Assembly: GCA_021739695.1 (NCBI GenBank)
Contig: JAIPBM010000012.1
Location: forward strand, 54,612-118,611
Length of the DNA: 64,000 nucleotides
Direction of reading: 5' to 3'
Source: Flavobacteriales bacterium
GTDB lineage: Bacteria > Bacteroidota > Bacteroidia > UBA10329
Below are positions 53,455-61,798 of the stretch, piece by piece. How positions within the stretch are numbered: position 1 is the first letter of the stretch; every line of letters begins with the position of its first letter. The position numbers and the translations under genes are program-made. The notes beneath the pieces were generated by a model. That model was not told the DNA's origin. It did no database searches and saw only the letters and a program-made list of their open reading frames with translations.

Positions 53455-55296
53455 ATGCAGAATTATTGGGGCATCATCGGGCTTCTCAAGAATTACAAAG
53501 GACACGTGCTTACCGTGGTGCTTTTCAATATTCTGTCGGTGGTGTTTTCGCTGTTCTCACTCACGATGGTGGTTCCGCTGCTTGGCGTTTTGTTCGGCAT
53601 TCAACCCATTGTAACGGTTAAACCTGCCTTCACACTCAATCCAAATGCACTGATAGACCGCTTCTATTACGAAGTGAGTCAACTGATCCTGAATGATGCG
53701 GGCGAAGTGACCGTTGAAGGTCAGATGCACGCGTTGGTGTTCATCTGCATCTTCGTCATCATCACCTTCTTTCTCAAAAATCTGTTCCGCTATTTGGCGC
53801 TTTACGCAAGCGCTCCGCTTAAGAATGGCGTGGTGCGCGACATCAGAAACAGCTTGTATCATAAGGTAGTGAACCTTCCAATCGCTTATTTCTCTGAAGA
53901 GAAAAAAGGAGACATCATTGCTAAAATGACCAGCGATGTGCAAGAAGTGGAAAGTTCCATCATGAGTTCTGTTGAAGTGGTTTTCAAGGAGCCATTCGCC
54001 ATTGTGTTTTTTCTTGGAACGTTGGTGGTTTGGAGTCCCGAACTGACCATGTTTGTGCTCATTCTTCTACCCGTTACAGGTCTTGTAATCGGTCGCATTG
54101 GTAAGAGTCTAAAGAAATCTTCCAAGAAGGTTCAGAACCAAATGGGCGTGCTTGTTTCGGCCATGATCGAAACGCTTTCCGGGCTGCGCATCATCAAGGC
54201 ATTCAACGGCATCGAATCGTCCATTCAGAAATTTCAGCATCAGAATCAAGAATACATGAACCTGAAGGTCAGAATGACCCGCAAGCAGCATTTGGCCAGC
54301 CCACTGAGCGAGGTTTTGGGAACACTGGTGATGGTGTTGGTCATTTACCGCGGTGGCTCTTTGGTGCTTAGTGGAGATGGCCTAACGGCCGATCTGTTCA
54401 TTGGCTACATTGTGGTGTTCTCGCAACTGATACAACCTTCCAAATCGTTGACCTCTGCCGTGTACATGATACAAAAGGGAATGGCAGCCGTTGAGCGCAT
54501 CGACACGGTTCTGGAAGCGAAAGAGACCATTCAGGAGAAACCAAACGCCATTGGGCTTCCTGCATTTGAAAAGGAAATTGAGTTTCGTGATGTGAGTTTT
54601 TCTTACGAGAACGGAGTGAACGTTCTGAAGGGGATAAACCTCATCGTTAAGCGAGGTAGAACCATTGCCATAGTTGGTCCTTCGGGCGCTGGAAAAACCA
54701 CACTGGTAGATCTGCTTCCGCGATTTTACGACCCTACGGCAGGTGCTGTTTTCATTGATGGAATTGATATTCAAGACGTGCGTGCTTGGGATCTTCGCGC
54801 TAAACTTGGAATTGTAACACAGGAAGCCATTCTCTTCAATGATACGGTGTTCAACAACATCGCTTTCGGACTGACTGGTATTACAGAAGCCGAAGTGATC
54901 GCTGCGGCCAAAGTGGCCAATGCGCACGATTTCATTTCTCAATTGGATAAAGGCTATCACACCAATATTGGCGAAGATGGCGGTAAGCTTTCAGGTGGAC
55001 AGCGGCAACGAATCAGCATTGCACGCGCCATCCTGCACAATCCACCGATTTTGATCTTGGATGAAGCTACTTCGGCTTTGGATGCCGAAAGCGAAAAACT
55101 CGTTCAGGATGCGCTTTTCAAGTTAATGGAGAACCGCACTTCGTTGGTCATTGCGCATCGTTTGTCCACCATTCAGTTTGCTGATGAGATCATTGTGATC
55201 GATGAAGGACAGATCATTGAGCGAGGTAATCATACAGGTTTAATTGCTCACAATGGTGTTTACAAGAAGCTGTATCAGATGCAGGCGTTTGTCTGA
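53455..55296 (+). CDS. MsbA-like ABC exporter (fused permease and ATPase)
   Basis: A 613-residue half-transporter. Six membrane helices (about 15-330, with coupling segment SSIMSSVEVVFKEPFAI) precede the ATPase: Walker A GPSGAGKTT near residue 408, Q-loop in LGIVTQEAI, signature LSGGQRQRIS near 511, Walker B ILILDEATSALD near 532 and the switch His in VIAHRLSTIQ. It works as a homodimer; by similarity it may flip lipid A or another lipid, but drug export cannot be excluded. Its stop is one base from the stop of the convergent gene. Confidence 0.92.
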   Translation: MQNYWGIIGLLKNYKGHVLTVVLFNILSVVFSLFSLTMVVPLLGVLFGIQPIVTVKPAFTLNPNALIDRFYYEVSQLILNDAGEVTVEGQMHALVFICIFVIITFFLKNLFRYLALYASAPLKNGVVRDIRNSLYHKVVNLPIAYFSEEKKGDIIAKMTSDVQEVESSIMSSVEVVFKEPFAIVFFLGTLVVWSPELTMFVLILLPVTGLVIGRIGKSLKKSSKKVQNQMGVLVSAMIETLSGLRIIKAFNGIESSIQKFQHQNQEYMNLKVRMTRKQHLASPLSEVLGTLVMVLVIYRGGSLVLSGDGLTADLFIGYIVVFSQLIQPSKSLTSAVYMIQKGMAAVERIDTVLEAKETIQEKPNAIGLPAFEKEIEFRDVSFSYENGVNVLKGINLIVKRGRTIAIVGPSGAGKTTLVDLLPRFYDPTAGAVFIDGIDIQDVRAWDLRAKLGIVTQEAILFNDTVFNNIAFGLTGITEAEVIAAAKVANAHDFISQLDKGYHTNIGEDGGKLSGGQRQRISIARAILHNPPILILDEATSALDAESEKLVQDALFKLMENRTSLVIAHRLSTIQFADEIIVIDEGQIIERGNHTGLIAHNGVYKKLYQMQAFV

Positions 55297-55297
55297 T

Positions 55298-56758
55298 TCA
55301 GACCTTGAACCGCTTGACCCATTCCCCGAAATCGAATAGCGCGAACAAGGGCTTCTCTTCGGGTTTATCTCCCAACTCAGAGAAATCCTGATACAACTGC
55401 AGCCATAGTTTTTTCAATTCAAAAGAATCGGCCCGAAGCAAATCGCCATAATGCTTCAACGTTCGTTGCGCGGTAGCTGAACCAAAACCTCGCGGATCAC
55501 GCTTCTGGCTTCGCAACAACGATTCTACAAGTTCAAGGTCATCTAATTCATAACGAACGATGATGTTTAAGATTGAAGCTAGTTGCCGTGTCAGCATACT
55601 CGCCTCACCGGGCATATCAATGATGGCGCGTATCCATTTGGTACAACGTTGATACTCACCGGCCATGACGTGCAACACCATTCCGTTGTAAAGGAAAACC
55701 AAACGGAACGGCTCTTTCACGGGTGCAAAAGCTATCCTCACCTCCGCCCAAAGTTCATCGGCCCGTTTTGCTCCATCATTGAAACGCTGTTCGTGGAAAT
55801 AGGCTTGCAATTCGTGGTTAGCAGCATAGACGGTCGTAAACTCCTTCACGTTCGCCAGATCTTTGAAGATTGGGGTCGATGGTGCAGCACGCAGTTCGTT
55901 CAGCCAATCGGTGAATTCGGGCGTAAAACCTTTTGCCGAGAGTTTACTGACGTAGCTGTTCAGTCGGTTGAAGTAATCCTGCGCGCGACCTGCCGCCAAT
56001 GCCGGATTGCTACGCAGCAATTGCAACGATTGCAGATAGCTCTGTTCCGAGGCATCGCTATTCAACAAAAGCGAATGGCAGATACCCCAGAACGTGTGGA
56101 AATAGTACTTGGAAACAGGTGTCATGGCCCGTTCCATATCATTCACCAACCGATGCTGTATCAGTTGTTCAAGTCGCTCCCGCTCTGCCTCATCCCTCAC
56201 CGAACCCGAACCCAAACGGATGTCGAGTAGCTCGCGGATGAGCGCGTAATAGGCCGATTCGTTCAGCATGTTGTTCAGATACTGCTGCTCGCGCGCCAAC
56301 AGCTGCCGATTCACCACGATTCCATCGCCATATTGCATGGTCTTGAGCAACTGAACCGCTAGCAACGCGGTGTTCCAGAAAAGGCCATCTGCTGCCCGTT
56401 GCTCCAGTTTTTTCAGCAGTTCCACGGCATCATCGGTGCAACCGTGCGCGTGCAACGTGCCAGCTTTTCGGATGCCATGCTCTACGGAATTGCGTTCTCC
56501 GCTTTCGCGACCGAAGTGGACCAACGCATCCAATATCTGGTGTTTGAGGTGATTCTTGGTTACGGGCAGGTTAGCGGCCCACTTTTCTGAGCCGTATCGT
56601 TGGCGTATGTCATTATCGGCCAACTGTGGGTCTTTTGCCAACACTTCGAACAGCGACAAATGGTTGGCACCATCGCCCCCACGCTGGGCATAAAGTCTGA
56701 AATACCGCTTTTCAGAAGCCGTCAGACCTTTAACCAGTTTTCGCAGTGAATCGTCCAT
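55298..56758 (-). CDS. Conserved helical protein of unknown function
   Basis: A 486-residue protein, probably all helical and soluble, with no signal peptide. It starts MDDSLRKLVKGLTASEKRYF and has TPR-like helical pairs through the middle (for example QSYLQSLQLLRSNPALAAGR), ending WLQLYQDFSELGDKPEEKPL and FALFDFGEWVKRFKV. I know similar proteins only as hypothetical in Bacteroidota and cannot name a role. It diverges from the RCC1 gene and converges with the ABC exporter with a one-base gap and no visible terminator. Confidence 0.7.
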   Translation of the reverse strand: MDDSLRKLVKGLTASEKRYFRLYAQRGGDGANHLSLFEVLAKDPQLADNDIRQRYGSEKWAANLPVTKNHLKHQILDALVHFGRESGERNSVEHGIRKAGTLHAHGCTDDAVELLKKLEQRAADGLFWNTALLAVQLLKTMQYGDGIVVNRQLLAREQQYLNNMLNESAYYALIRELLDIRLGSGSVRDEAERERLEQLIQHRLVNDMERAMTPVSKYYFHTFWGICHSLLLNSDASEQSYLQSLQLLRSNPALAAGRAQDYFNRLNSYVSKLSAKGFTPEFTDWLNELRAAPSTPIFKDLANVKEFTTVYAANHELQAYFHEQRFNDGAKRADELWAEVRIAFAPVKEPFRLVFLYNGMVLHVMAGEYQRCTKWIRAIIDMPGEASMLTRQLASILNIIVRYELDDLELVESLLRSQKRDPRGFGSATAQRTLKHYGDLLRADSFELKKLWLQLYQDFSELGDKPEEKPLFALFDFGEWVKRFKV

Positions 56759-56886
56759 TTTGTGTAAGGAACGAAGATAGAATTCAGTTAGATGATTCGC
56801 TCCAGACCTTTAATGTTTGTAAAACTCTGTTTTTACAGAATAATCCGTCTGAACGTATTTCGGGATTGAATTCCAACTCCTTCAAC

Positions 56887-58266
56887 ATGAAAAAATATCT
56901 ACTCTTCCTTTTGCTTGCTTGCGCTGGTTCGGCCAATGCGCAAACGATCGCTGCCGGTAACGGCCACACCGTTTATATCTGCCCCACTGGTTCGGCCGTG
57001 TCGGCCGGGCGCAATAATGCCGGACAATTGGGCTGGGGTCAGTTGCTCTCGCTAACAAACGTAACGGTCGATGTTCAGAACCTGACCGGCATTGCGGCTG
57101 TTTCGGCTGGCGATGAGCACACACTTTTCCTGATGGAGGATGGAACGGTTTACGCCTGTGGCCGAAACTGGGACGGCCGCCTCGGATTGGGCAACTATAC
57201 GGGTACAAATGTTCCGCTACAGATACCCGGTCTCACCGACATCATTGCCGTTTCGGCCGGGCATTTCCATTCGCTGTTCCTCAAAAGCGATGGCACTGTT
57301 TGGGCCACGGGCGACAACTACTACGGTGCGCTCGGCAATGCCAGTACCACCACAAGCAACGTTCCGGTGCAGGTGGGCATTTCGGGAGTAAGTGCCATTG
57401 CTGCAGGTTCGTACTTTTCATTGTTTCTGAAGCCCAATGGCGAGGTGTGGGGCTGTGGCTACAATCAGGACGGGCAGCTCGGTACGCAGAACTACAATAA
57501 CGCTGATGTACCCGTTCAGATGGTTGTAAGCAGTGTGGAAAAGATCGCTGCAGGTCTCGCGCATTCAATCATGGTGAAGTTCGATGGCACGGCATGGTCG
57601 TGTGGGAGAAACGATCTGGGGCAGCTCGGACTGGGTGGTTTCGGAGGTGGCAATACGCCCACCGTGCTTGCCATTGGTCTGGGCTCGGTAAGTGCCATCA
57701 GTGCAGGTTGGGGTCATTCGGTGTTCCTATTGAATGACGGATCGGTCTATACCGTTGGCGATGACCTGTTTGGCCAATTGGGCAATGATGCGCTGTTTGA
57801 AGGAAACGGATATGTGCAATTGGTGAGCGGGTTGAGCAACATCGTTGAAATTGCTGCAGGTGGCGACATTAGTCTTTTCCTAAGATCGGATGGCGCCTAC
57901 TTCGGCTGCGGAAATAATGATTCCGGTCCGTTGGCAAATGGAACCAATGGTGGTGGCAACTATGAACCTGAACCGATCGAATCTACAATAGCCTGTGCCG
58001 TTACTTCGGTTGATGAACCCATGGAAGCGTCTTTCGACCTTATGTGCTACCCGAATCCGGCCGCTGATGTTGTAACGGTTGTTGCCAATTCAGATGCTGA
58101 CCAAACGCTAGAGGTTTACGATGCCATGGGAAGAATGGTGTTCGCAATAAAAATGAAACAACGCACCCATGTTCCGTTGACCGAACTTCCAGCGGGTGCT
58201 TACCTGATTCAGGTAATGGATCTGGAAACAGGCAAGCGTACTTCCAGCAGGGTTTTGAAGCTGTAA
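56887..58266 (+). CDS. T9SS-exported RCC1-repeat propeller protein
   Basis: A 459-residue secreted protein. The signal peptide is MKKYLLFLLLACAGSANA. About seven RCC1-type units fill residues 20-375; typical units read VSAGDEHTLFLMEDGTVYAC then GRNWDGRLGLGNYTGTNVPL, and later AGWGHSVFLLNDGSVYTVGD. They should form one beta-propeller. The C-terminal 75 residues are the T9SS sorting domain (LMCYPNPAADVVTVV, ending SSRVLKL). RCC1 in eukaryotes is a Ran exchange factor; in bacteria only the fold is shared. An in-frame ATG at 56746 lacks a signal and is rejected. Confidence 0.88.
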   Translation: MKKYLLFLLLACAGSANAQTIAAGNGHTVYICPTGSAVSAGRNNAGQLGWGQLLSLTNVTVDVQNLTGIAAVSAGDEHTLFLMEDGTVYACGRNWDGRLGLGNYTGTNVPLQIPGLTDIIAVSAGHFHSLFLKSDGTVWATGDNYYGALGNASTTTSNVPVQVGISGVSAIAAGSYFSLFLKPNGEVWGCGYNQDGQLGTQNYNNADVPVQMVVSSVEKIAAGLAHSIMVKFDGTAWSCGRNDLGQLGLGGFGGGNTPTVLAIGLGSVSAISAGWGHSVFLLNDGSVYTVGDDLFGQLGNDALFEGNGYVQLVSGLSNIVEIAAGGDISLFLRSDGAYFGCGNNDSGPLANGTNGGGNYEPEPIESTIACAVTSVDEPMEASFDLMCYPNPAADVVTVVANSDADQTLEVYDAMGRMVFAIKMKQRTHVPLTELPAGAYLIQVMDLETGKRTSSRVLKL

Positions 58267-58274
58267 GTTTCTCG

Positions 58275-58326
58275 GTTTAAGGTTCAAAGTCAACGTTACT
58301 TTGAACCTTGAACATTAAACCTTGAA
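58275..58326. repeat. Palindromic repeat, family E, possible terminator
   Basis: AAGGTTCAAAGT at 58279-58290 and ACTTTGAACCTT at 58298-58309 pair perfectly around a 7-base loop. The 16-mer GTTTAAGGTTCAAAGT also occurs at 35692-35707 between peptide 1 and the ELWxxDGT gene. It lies just after the RCC1 gene and could stop its transcript, though it lacks a T-run. Confidence 0.65.
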
Positions 58327-58401
58327 CTACTTCTTAAACAGCGGCACCGTACTACAAGCCTCACCAAACATCACGGTTTTGGCTATTGGTCGGAGTTTAG
58401 T
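58327..58401 (-). pseudogene. Duplicated 3' tail of a DUF2480 gene
   Basis: Read leftward it encodes KLRPIAKTVMFGEACSTVPL then FKK and a stop, almost the same as the end of the intact DUF2480 protein encoded at 59200-59709 (KLRPVAKTVMYGEACSTVPI then FKK). About 72 bases match with few changes. There is no start codon, and an in-frame stop lies at 58420, so it is a fragment. Confidence 0.85.
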
Positions 58402-58406
58402 CTCTA

Positions 58407-58625
58407 TCACATGAATAGCTCAATAAGTCCCATTTCAAAGCCTTTAGCAATCTTCATAAAAGTGGATATACGTGGATTCGCCTCGCCTTTTTCAATTAGA
58501 TGAAGTTGTGTTCGACTCATCTCACAGTCGAATGCAAATTGCTTCTGATCAATGCCACGTTGCTCACGCAACGTCCTGATGCGCACACCTAATCTTTGCA
58601 ACACTTGTCTTTCGGCAGAATCCAC
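58407..58625 (-). CDS. XRE-family transcriptional regulator
   Basis: A 72-residue single HTH_3 domain (RIRTLREQRGIDQKQFAFDC then EMSRTQLHLIEKGEANPRIS). It covers the full domain and ends KGFEMGLIELFM. It lies head to head with a lipoprotein gene, and the 97 bases between hold a perfect palindrome that it may bind. Its 3' end abuts the DUF2480 fragment. Confidence 0.88.
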   Translation of the reverse strand: MDSAERQVLQRLGVRIRTLREQRGIDQKQFAFDCEMSRTQLHLIEKGEANPRISTFMKIAKGFEMGLIELFM

Positions 58626-58656
58626 CTTCCGAAAGAGAGGACTTTAGCAAAAACAC

Positions 58657-58688
58657 TTGTTCGTTATGACGAACATTCATTATCATTG
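58657..58688 (+). promoter_or_regulatory. Lipoprotein promoter with palindromic operator
   Basis: TTG at 58657-58659, a 21-base spacer and TATCATTG at 58681-58688 (7 of 8). Inside the spacer TGTTCGT-TATG-ACGAACA at 58658-58675 is a perfect 7-base inverted repeat. A second pair, ATTCATT at 58675 and AATGAAT at 58698, overlaps the -7 box. The layout fits repression by the divergent XRE protein. Confidence 0.6.
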
Positions 58689-58722
58689 CTGAACAAAATG
58701 AATGATTCCAAATATCTCAACC

Positions 58723-59139
58723 ATGAAAAAAGCAATGATGATGGTCGGTATTGCTGCTGTGATGCTGACAACTACAACAGGATGTAAGAAAACCTGTGAT
58801 GACTGGTATGAACTTGAAGATAAGGACTGCGTGGAAATGCGGGAGAAGTTCTACGGTTACTATGTAGGCGTTTATACGCAGAATGGACAAACGTCCAACG
58901 GTGCGTTGGAACTAAGTGAGCTCTCTGGAAATGTGCAGCGTATCCGATTGACAGGTAGCAGCAATTACTTCGAACTTACAGGCTCAAATTCATTCGACAT
59001 GCCGCTTCAACAAGTGGTTGATGTTCAAACCTACACAATGGAAGGTTCTGGTTCTCTTAGCGGGAATCAGATTACGTTCAATGCAACTCAAACGCTAAAT
59101 GGCCAAACAGTTATCTTGAATTTTACTGGAAGCAAGTAA
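58723..59139 (+). CDS. Small lipoprotein of unknown function
   Basis: A 138-residue protein starting at MKKAMMMVGIAAVMLTTTTGC, with the lipobox Cys at residue 21. The mature part begins KKTCDDWYELEDKDCVEMRE, with two further cysteines, and continues as a beta-rich domain (GYYVGVYTQNGQTSNGALEL). An upstream in-frame ATG at 58702 adds seven residues before the signal and is unlikely. Regulated, by position, by the divergent XRE gene. No family recognised. Confidence 0.75.
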   Translation: MKKAMMMVGIAAVMLTTTTGCKKTCDDWYELEDKDCVEMREKFYGYYVGVYTQNGQTSNGALELSELSGNVQRIRLTGSSNYFELTGSNSFDMPLQQVVDVQTYTMEGSGSLSGNQITFNATQTLNGQTVILNFTGSK

Positions 59140-59162
59140 TATCAGACCGATCAAAATGAAAG

Positions 59163-59185
59163 AAACCCCGCCCCGTGCGGGGTTT
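59163..59185. terminator. Bidirectional terminator
   Basis: AAACCCCGC, loop CCCGT and GCGGGGTTT, followed by TGTTTTTG on the plus strand and preceded by an A-rich flank. It lies between the convergent lipoprotein gene and the end of the suf operon and serves both. Confidence 0.85.
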
Positions 59186-59199
59186 TGTTTTTGTGGTGG

Positions 59200-59709
59200 T
59201 TACTTCTTAAAGATCGGCACCGTACTACAAGCCTCACCATACATCACGGTTTTGGCTACTGGTCGGAGTTTAGAGACAAATTCAACGTAGGCTGAAGTAG
59301 GTACAGGATACTTGCTGCAACCTTTCACAATTACGCGTTCATCACGGAATTGCTCTAAGTCGAGATTGGCAAGCGATTCTTGGTACAGAACGGTTTCCAA
59401 GGTTTCGGGAGTTCCCATCACCACTCGCTTTGCAACTGGTTGCAAATACGTAGCTGCAAGCATGAATGCCCATTGCGGCACAATGGCATCGGCCGAGCAT
59501 TGAATGTTCACGAAAGCATATTGAAACGCGCTCCAATCAAGGTTTTTCAATTCTTCGCGGTAGTCCTTTTCCCGTAGGATCAATCCTTCAAACAAAAAAT
59601 CTTTTAGGTCGAATGTAAGACGAGTACCAACTTGGTAAAGGTCTTCCAAGTTGAAGGTAATGAGGCTGCTTTCGGCAACCTTGTTTCTTATTTCGCTTTC
59701 TTCAGTCAT
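59200..59709 (-). CDS. DUF2480 family protein
   Basis: A 169-residue cytoplasmic protein of a Bacteroidota family with no known activity. It begins MTEESEIRNKVAESSLITFN and ends GEACSTVPIFKK, with one conserved Cys near the end and one in GCSKYPVP. The two cysteines and its regular place after suf genes suggest a part in iron-sulfur assembly or use, which is inference. It is separated from the DUF59 gene by 93 bases filled by a family C repeat. A copy of its 3' tail lies at 58327. Confidence 0.85.
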   Translation of the reverse strand: MTEESEIRNKVAESSLITFNLEDLYQVGTRLTFDLKDFLFEGLILREKDYREELKNLDWSAFQYAFVNIQCSADAIVPQWAFMLAATYLQPVAKRVVMGTPETLETVLYQESLANLDLEQFRDERVIVKGCSKYPVPTSAYVEFVSKLRPVAKTVMYGEACSTVPIFKK

Positions 59710-59728
59710 CCTTCAAGCCATTTATAAA

Positions 59729-59799
59729 ATCCTCCGCCTCGTTCCTCGGCACCTCCTTTTAAAGGAGGAACCGCCCCCCTTTGGGGAGGTCGGAGGGGC
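59729..59799. repeat. Dispersed repeat, family C, copy 4, inside the suf operon
   Basis: CCTCCGCCTCGTTCCTCGGC, then ACCTCCTTTTAAAGGAGG and CCCCCCTTTGGGGAGGTCGG make two neighbouring hairpins. The first half matches 32796-32838, the second the copies at 24332 and 53397. It fills the gap between the DUF59 and DUF2480 genes. Confidence 0.8.
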
Positions 59800-59802
59800 T
59801 CT

Positions 59803-60129
59803 TTACATAAAACCAAGTTCAAGCAAGGCCGCTTCACTCATCATGTCCTTATCCCAAGGTGGATCGAAAGTGAGTTCTACTTTTCCGCTTCGCACACCTT
59901 TCACCCCACGCACTTTTTCTTCTACTTCCAAAGGCAGGCTTTCTGCCACTGGGCAAGACGGAGAAGTGAGCGTCATCAGTACTTCTGCATGCGCGTCATC
60001 GTTCACTTTCACCTCATAGATCAATCCTAATTCGTAAATATCCACAGGAATTTCCGGGTCGTAAACCGTTCTGATCACATCAATGACGCGCTCTTCAATC
60101 TGCTTTTTTTCTTCGTTCGAAAGACTCAT
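59803..60129 (-). CDS. SufT-like DUF59 protein
   Basis: A 108-residue MIP18/DUF59 protein of the SufT/PaaD group, which assists iron-sulfur cluster delivery to target proteins. VYDPEIPVDIYELGLIYEV is the family core, and the conserved Cys59 is in TSPSCPVAESLP. Its start overlaps sufE by 4 bases, tying it to the suf operon. Confidence 0.9.
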   Translation of the reverse strand: MSLSNEEKKQIEERVIDVIRTVYDPEIPVDIYELGLIYEVKVNDDAHAEVLMTLTSPSCPVAESLPLEVEEKVRGVKGVRSGKVELTFDPPWDKDMMSEAALLELGFM

Positions 60130-60572
60130 GACGGGTTGTTCAATTGGGTTTTGAATGCCAATGCATACAATTTCATCTGCTTCACCATGCTTACCAATCC
60201 GTTGGAACGCGTTGGAGAAAGATGTTCTTTCAATCCGATCTGATCGATGAAAGAAAGATCGGCATTCACAATCGCATCTGGTTCTTCATTCGAAAGCACG
60301 CTGATCAACAGGTTGATGATTCCTTTAGTGATGATGGCATCGCTATCGGCCGTAAAGATCACTTTGCCATTTTCCAGTTTGGCATGTAGCCAAACGCGGC
60401 TCTGACAGCCTTTGATCAACAGGTCTTCTGTCTTCAAGCCCTCCTCGATCAATGGCAATTCCTTACCGAGTGAAATGATGTGCTCGTACTTATCCATCCA
60501 ATCATCAAAAAGTGAAAACTCATCAATGATCTCTTGTTCCTTCCGTTCAATATTCCCCACAGTTCCTACCAT
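60126..60572 (-). CDS. sufE: Sulfur acceptor SufE
   Basis: A 148-residue protein that takes persulfide sulfur from SufS and passes it to SufB. The acceptor is Cys56 in LLIKGCQSRVW, on an exposed loop. Length is standard. The start shares one base with the sufS stop (TAATG), and the stop overlaps the next gene by 4 bases. Confidence 0.95.
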   Translation of the reverse strand: MVGTVGNIERKEQEIIDEFSLFDDWMDKYEHIISLGKELPLIEEGLKTEDLLIKGCQSRVWLHAKLENGKVIFTADSDAIITKGIINLLISVLSNEEPDAIVNADLSFIDQIGLKEHLSPTRSNGLVSMVKQMKLYALAFKTQLNNPS

Positions 60573-61798
60573 TAAAACATTCGTTTTACGCGTTCTATTC
60601 CTTCAACAAGCCTGATCACCTCTTGTTTTGTGTTGTATACCGCAAACGAGGCGCGCACGGTTCCTGGCACTTCAAAGAAATTCATTACCGGCTGCGTACA
60701 GTGGTGTCCTGTTCGCACTGCAATTCCCAATTTATCGAGGATCACACCAGTATCATACGGATGAATTCCATCCAGCACGAACGACACCAGACCAGCTCGT
60801 TCCTTAGCAGTTCCAATGAATCGAAGGCCTTTTATATCGCGCAGCTGACTGACCGCAAAGCGCGAAAGTTCTGCTTCGTGCTCACCGATAAAATCGTAGC
60901 CAATGCTGTTAATGAAATCGATGGCCGCTCCCAGTCCAATTCCGCCTGCAATGTTGGGTGTTCCAGCTTCAAACTTATGAGGTAATTCGTTGTAAGTCGT
61001 CTTCTCAAAGGTCACATTCTTGATCATGTCACCACCACCTTGCCAAGGCGCCATATCATTCAGCAACTCCTCTTTCCCGTATAGAATTCCAACGCCTGTT
61101 GGGCCATACATCTTATGGGCTGAAAAGACATAGAAATCGCAATCGAGTTCTTGCACATCCACCGGAATGTGATGAATCGCTTGTGCACCATCAATCATCA
61201 CAGGAATGTTCTGCGCATGCGCAATATCAATCATTTCCTTAATCGGATTGATGGTTCCTAAGGAATTGGATACATGCACCAACGAGATCAGCTCCGTTTT
61301 CGGACCGATCAGTTTCTTAAACTCTTCAATATCGATTTCACCTTCCTTCGAAATCGGAATCACTTTCAGAATGGCGCCTTTACGCTCGCAGAGCATTTGC
61401 CACGGCACAATATTGCTGTGGTGTTCCATGGCGGTTATCAGAATCTCATCGCCTTTGCGAACCAGATTTTCCCCAAATGAACTAGCTACGAGATTGATTC
61501 CGCCTGTTGTTCCAGAAGTGAAAATCACTTCGTGATCATATTTGGCGTTGATGAACTTCTGTACTTTCTTCCGAACATCTTCATACGCAGCAGTTGCATC
61601 CTGACTTAAGGTGTGTACGCCACGGTGAATGTTGCTATTCTCGTACTCGTAGTAATGCGAAATCGCATCGATGACCGACTGCGGCTTCTGCGAAGTGGCG
61701 CCATTATCCAAGTAGATAAGTGGCTTCCCATTCACCTCTCTTTTCAGGATCGGGAACTGGGCTCGGATGGCTTCAATATCGGTCAGCAGTTCGCTCAT
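60572..61798 (-). CDS. sufS: Cysteine desulfurase SufS
   Basis: A 408-residue PLP enzyme of the group II (SufS/CsdA) type that removes sulfur from cysteine as an enzyme persulfide. The PLP lysine is in FYVFSAHKMYGPTGVG (near residue 228), and the active cysteine is in the short loop RTGHHCTQPVM (near residue 365), the form that depends on SufE. The partner sufE is next. It overlaps sufD by 4 bases. Confidence 0.97.
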   Translation of the reverse strand: MSELLTDIEAIRAQFPILKREVNGKPLIYLDNGATSQKPQSVIDAISHYYEYENSNIHRGVHTLSQDATAAYEDVRKKVQKFINAKYDHEVIFTSGTTGGINLVASSFGENLVRKGDEILITAMEHHSNIVPWQMLCERKGAILKVIPISKEGEIDIEEFKKLIGPKTELISLVHVSNSLGTINPIKEMIDIAHAQNIPVMIDGAQAIHHIPVDVQELDCDFYVFSAHKMYGPTGVGILYGKEELLNDMAPWQGGGDMIKNVTFEKTTYNELPHKFEAGTPNIAGGIGLGAAIDFINSIGYDFIGEHEAELSRFAVSQLRDIKGLRFIGTAKERAGLVSFVLDGIHPYDTGVILDKLGIAVRTGHHCTQPVMNFFEVPGTVRASFAVYNTKQEVIRLVEGIERVKRMF

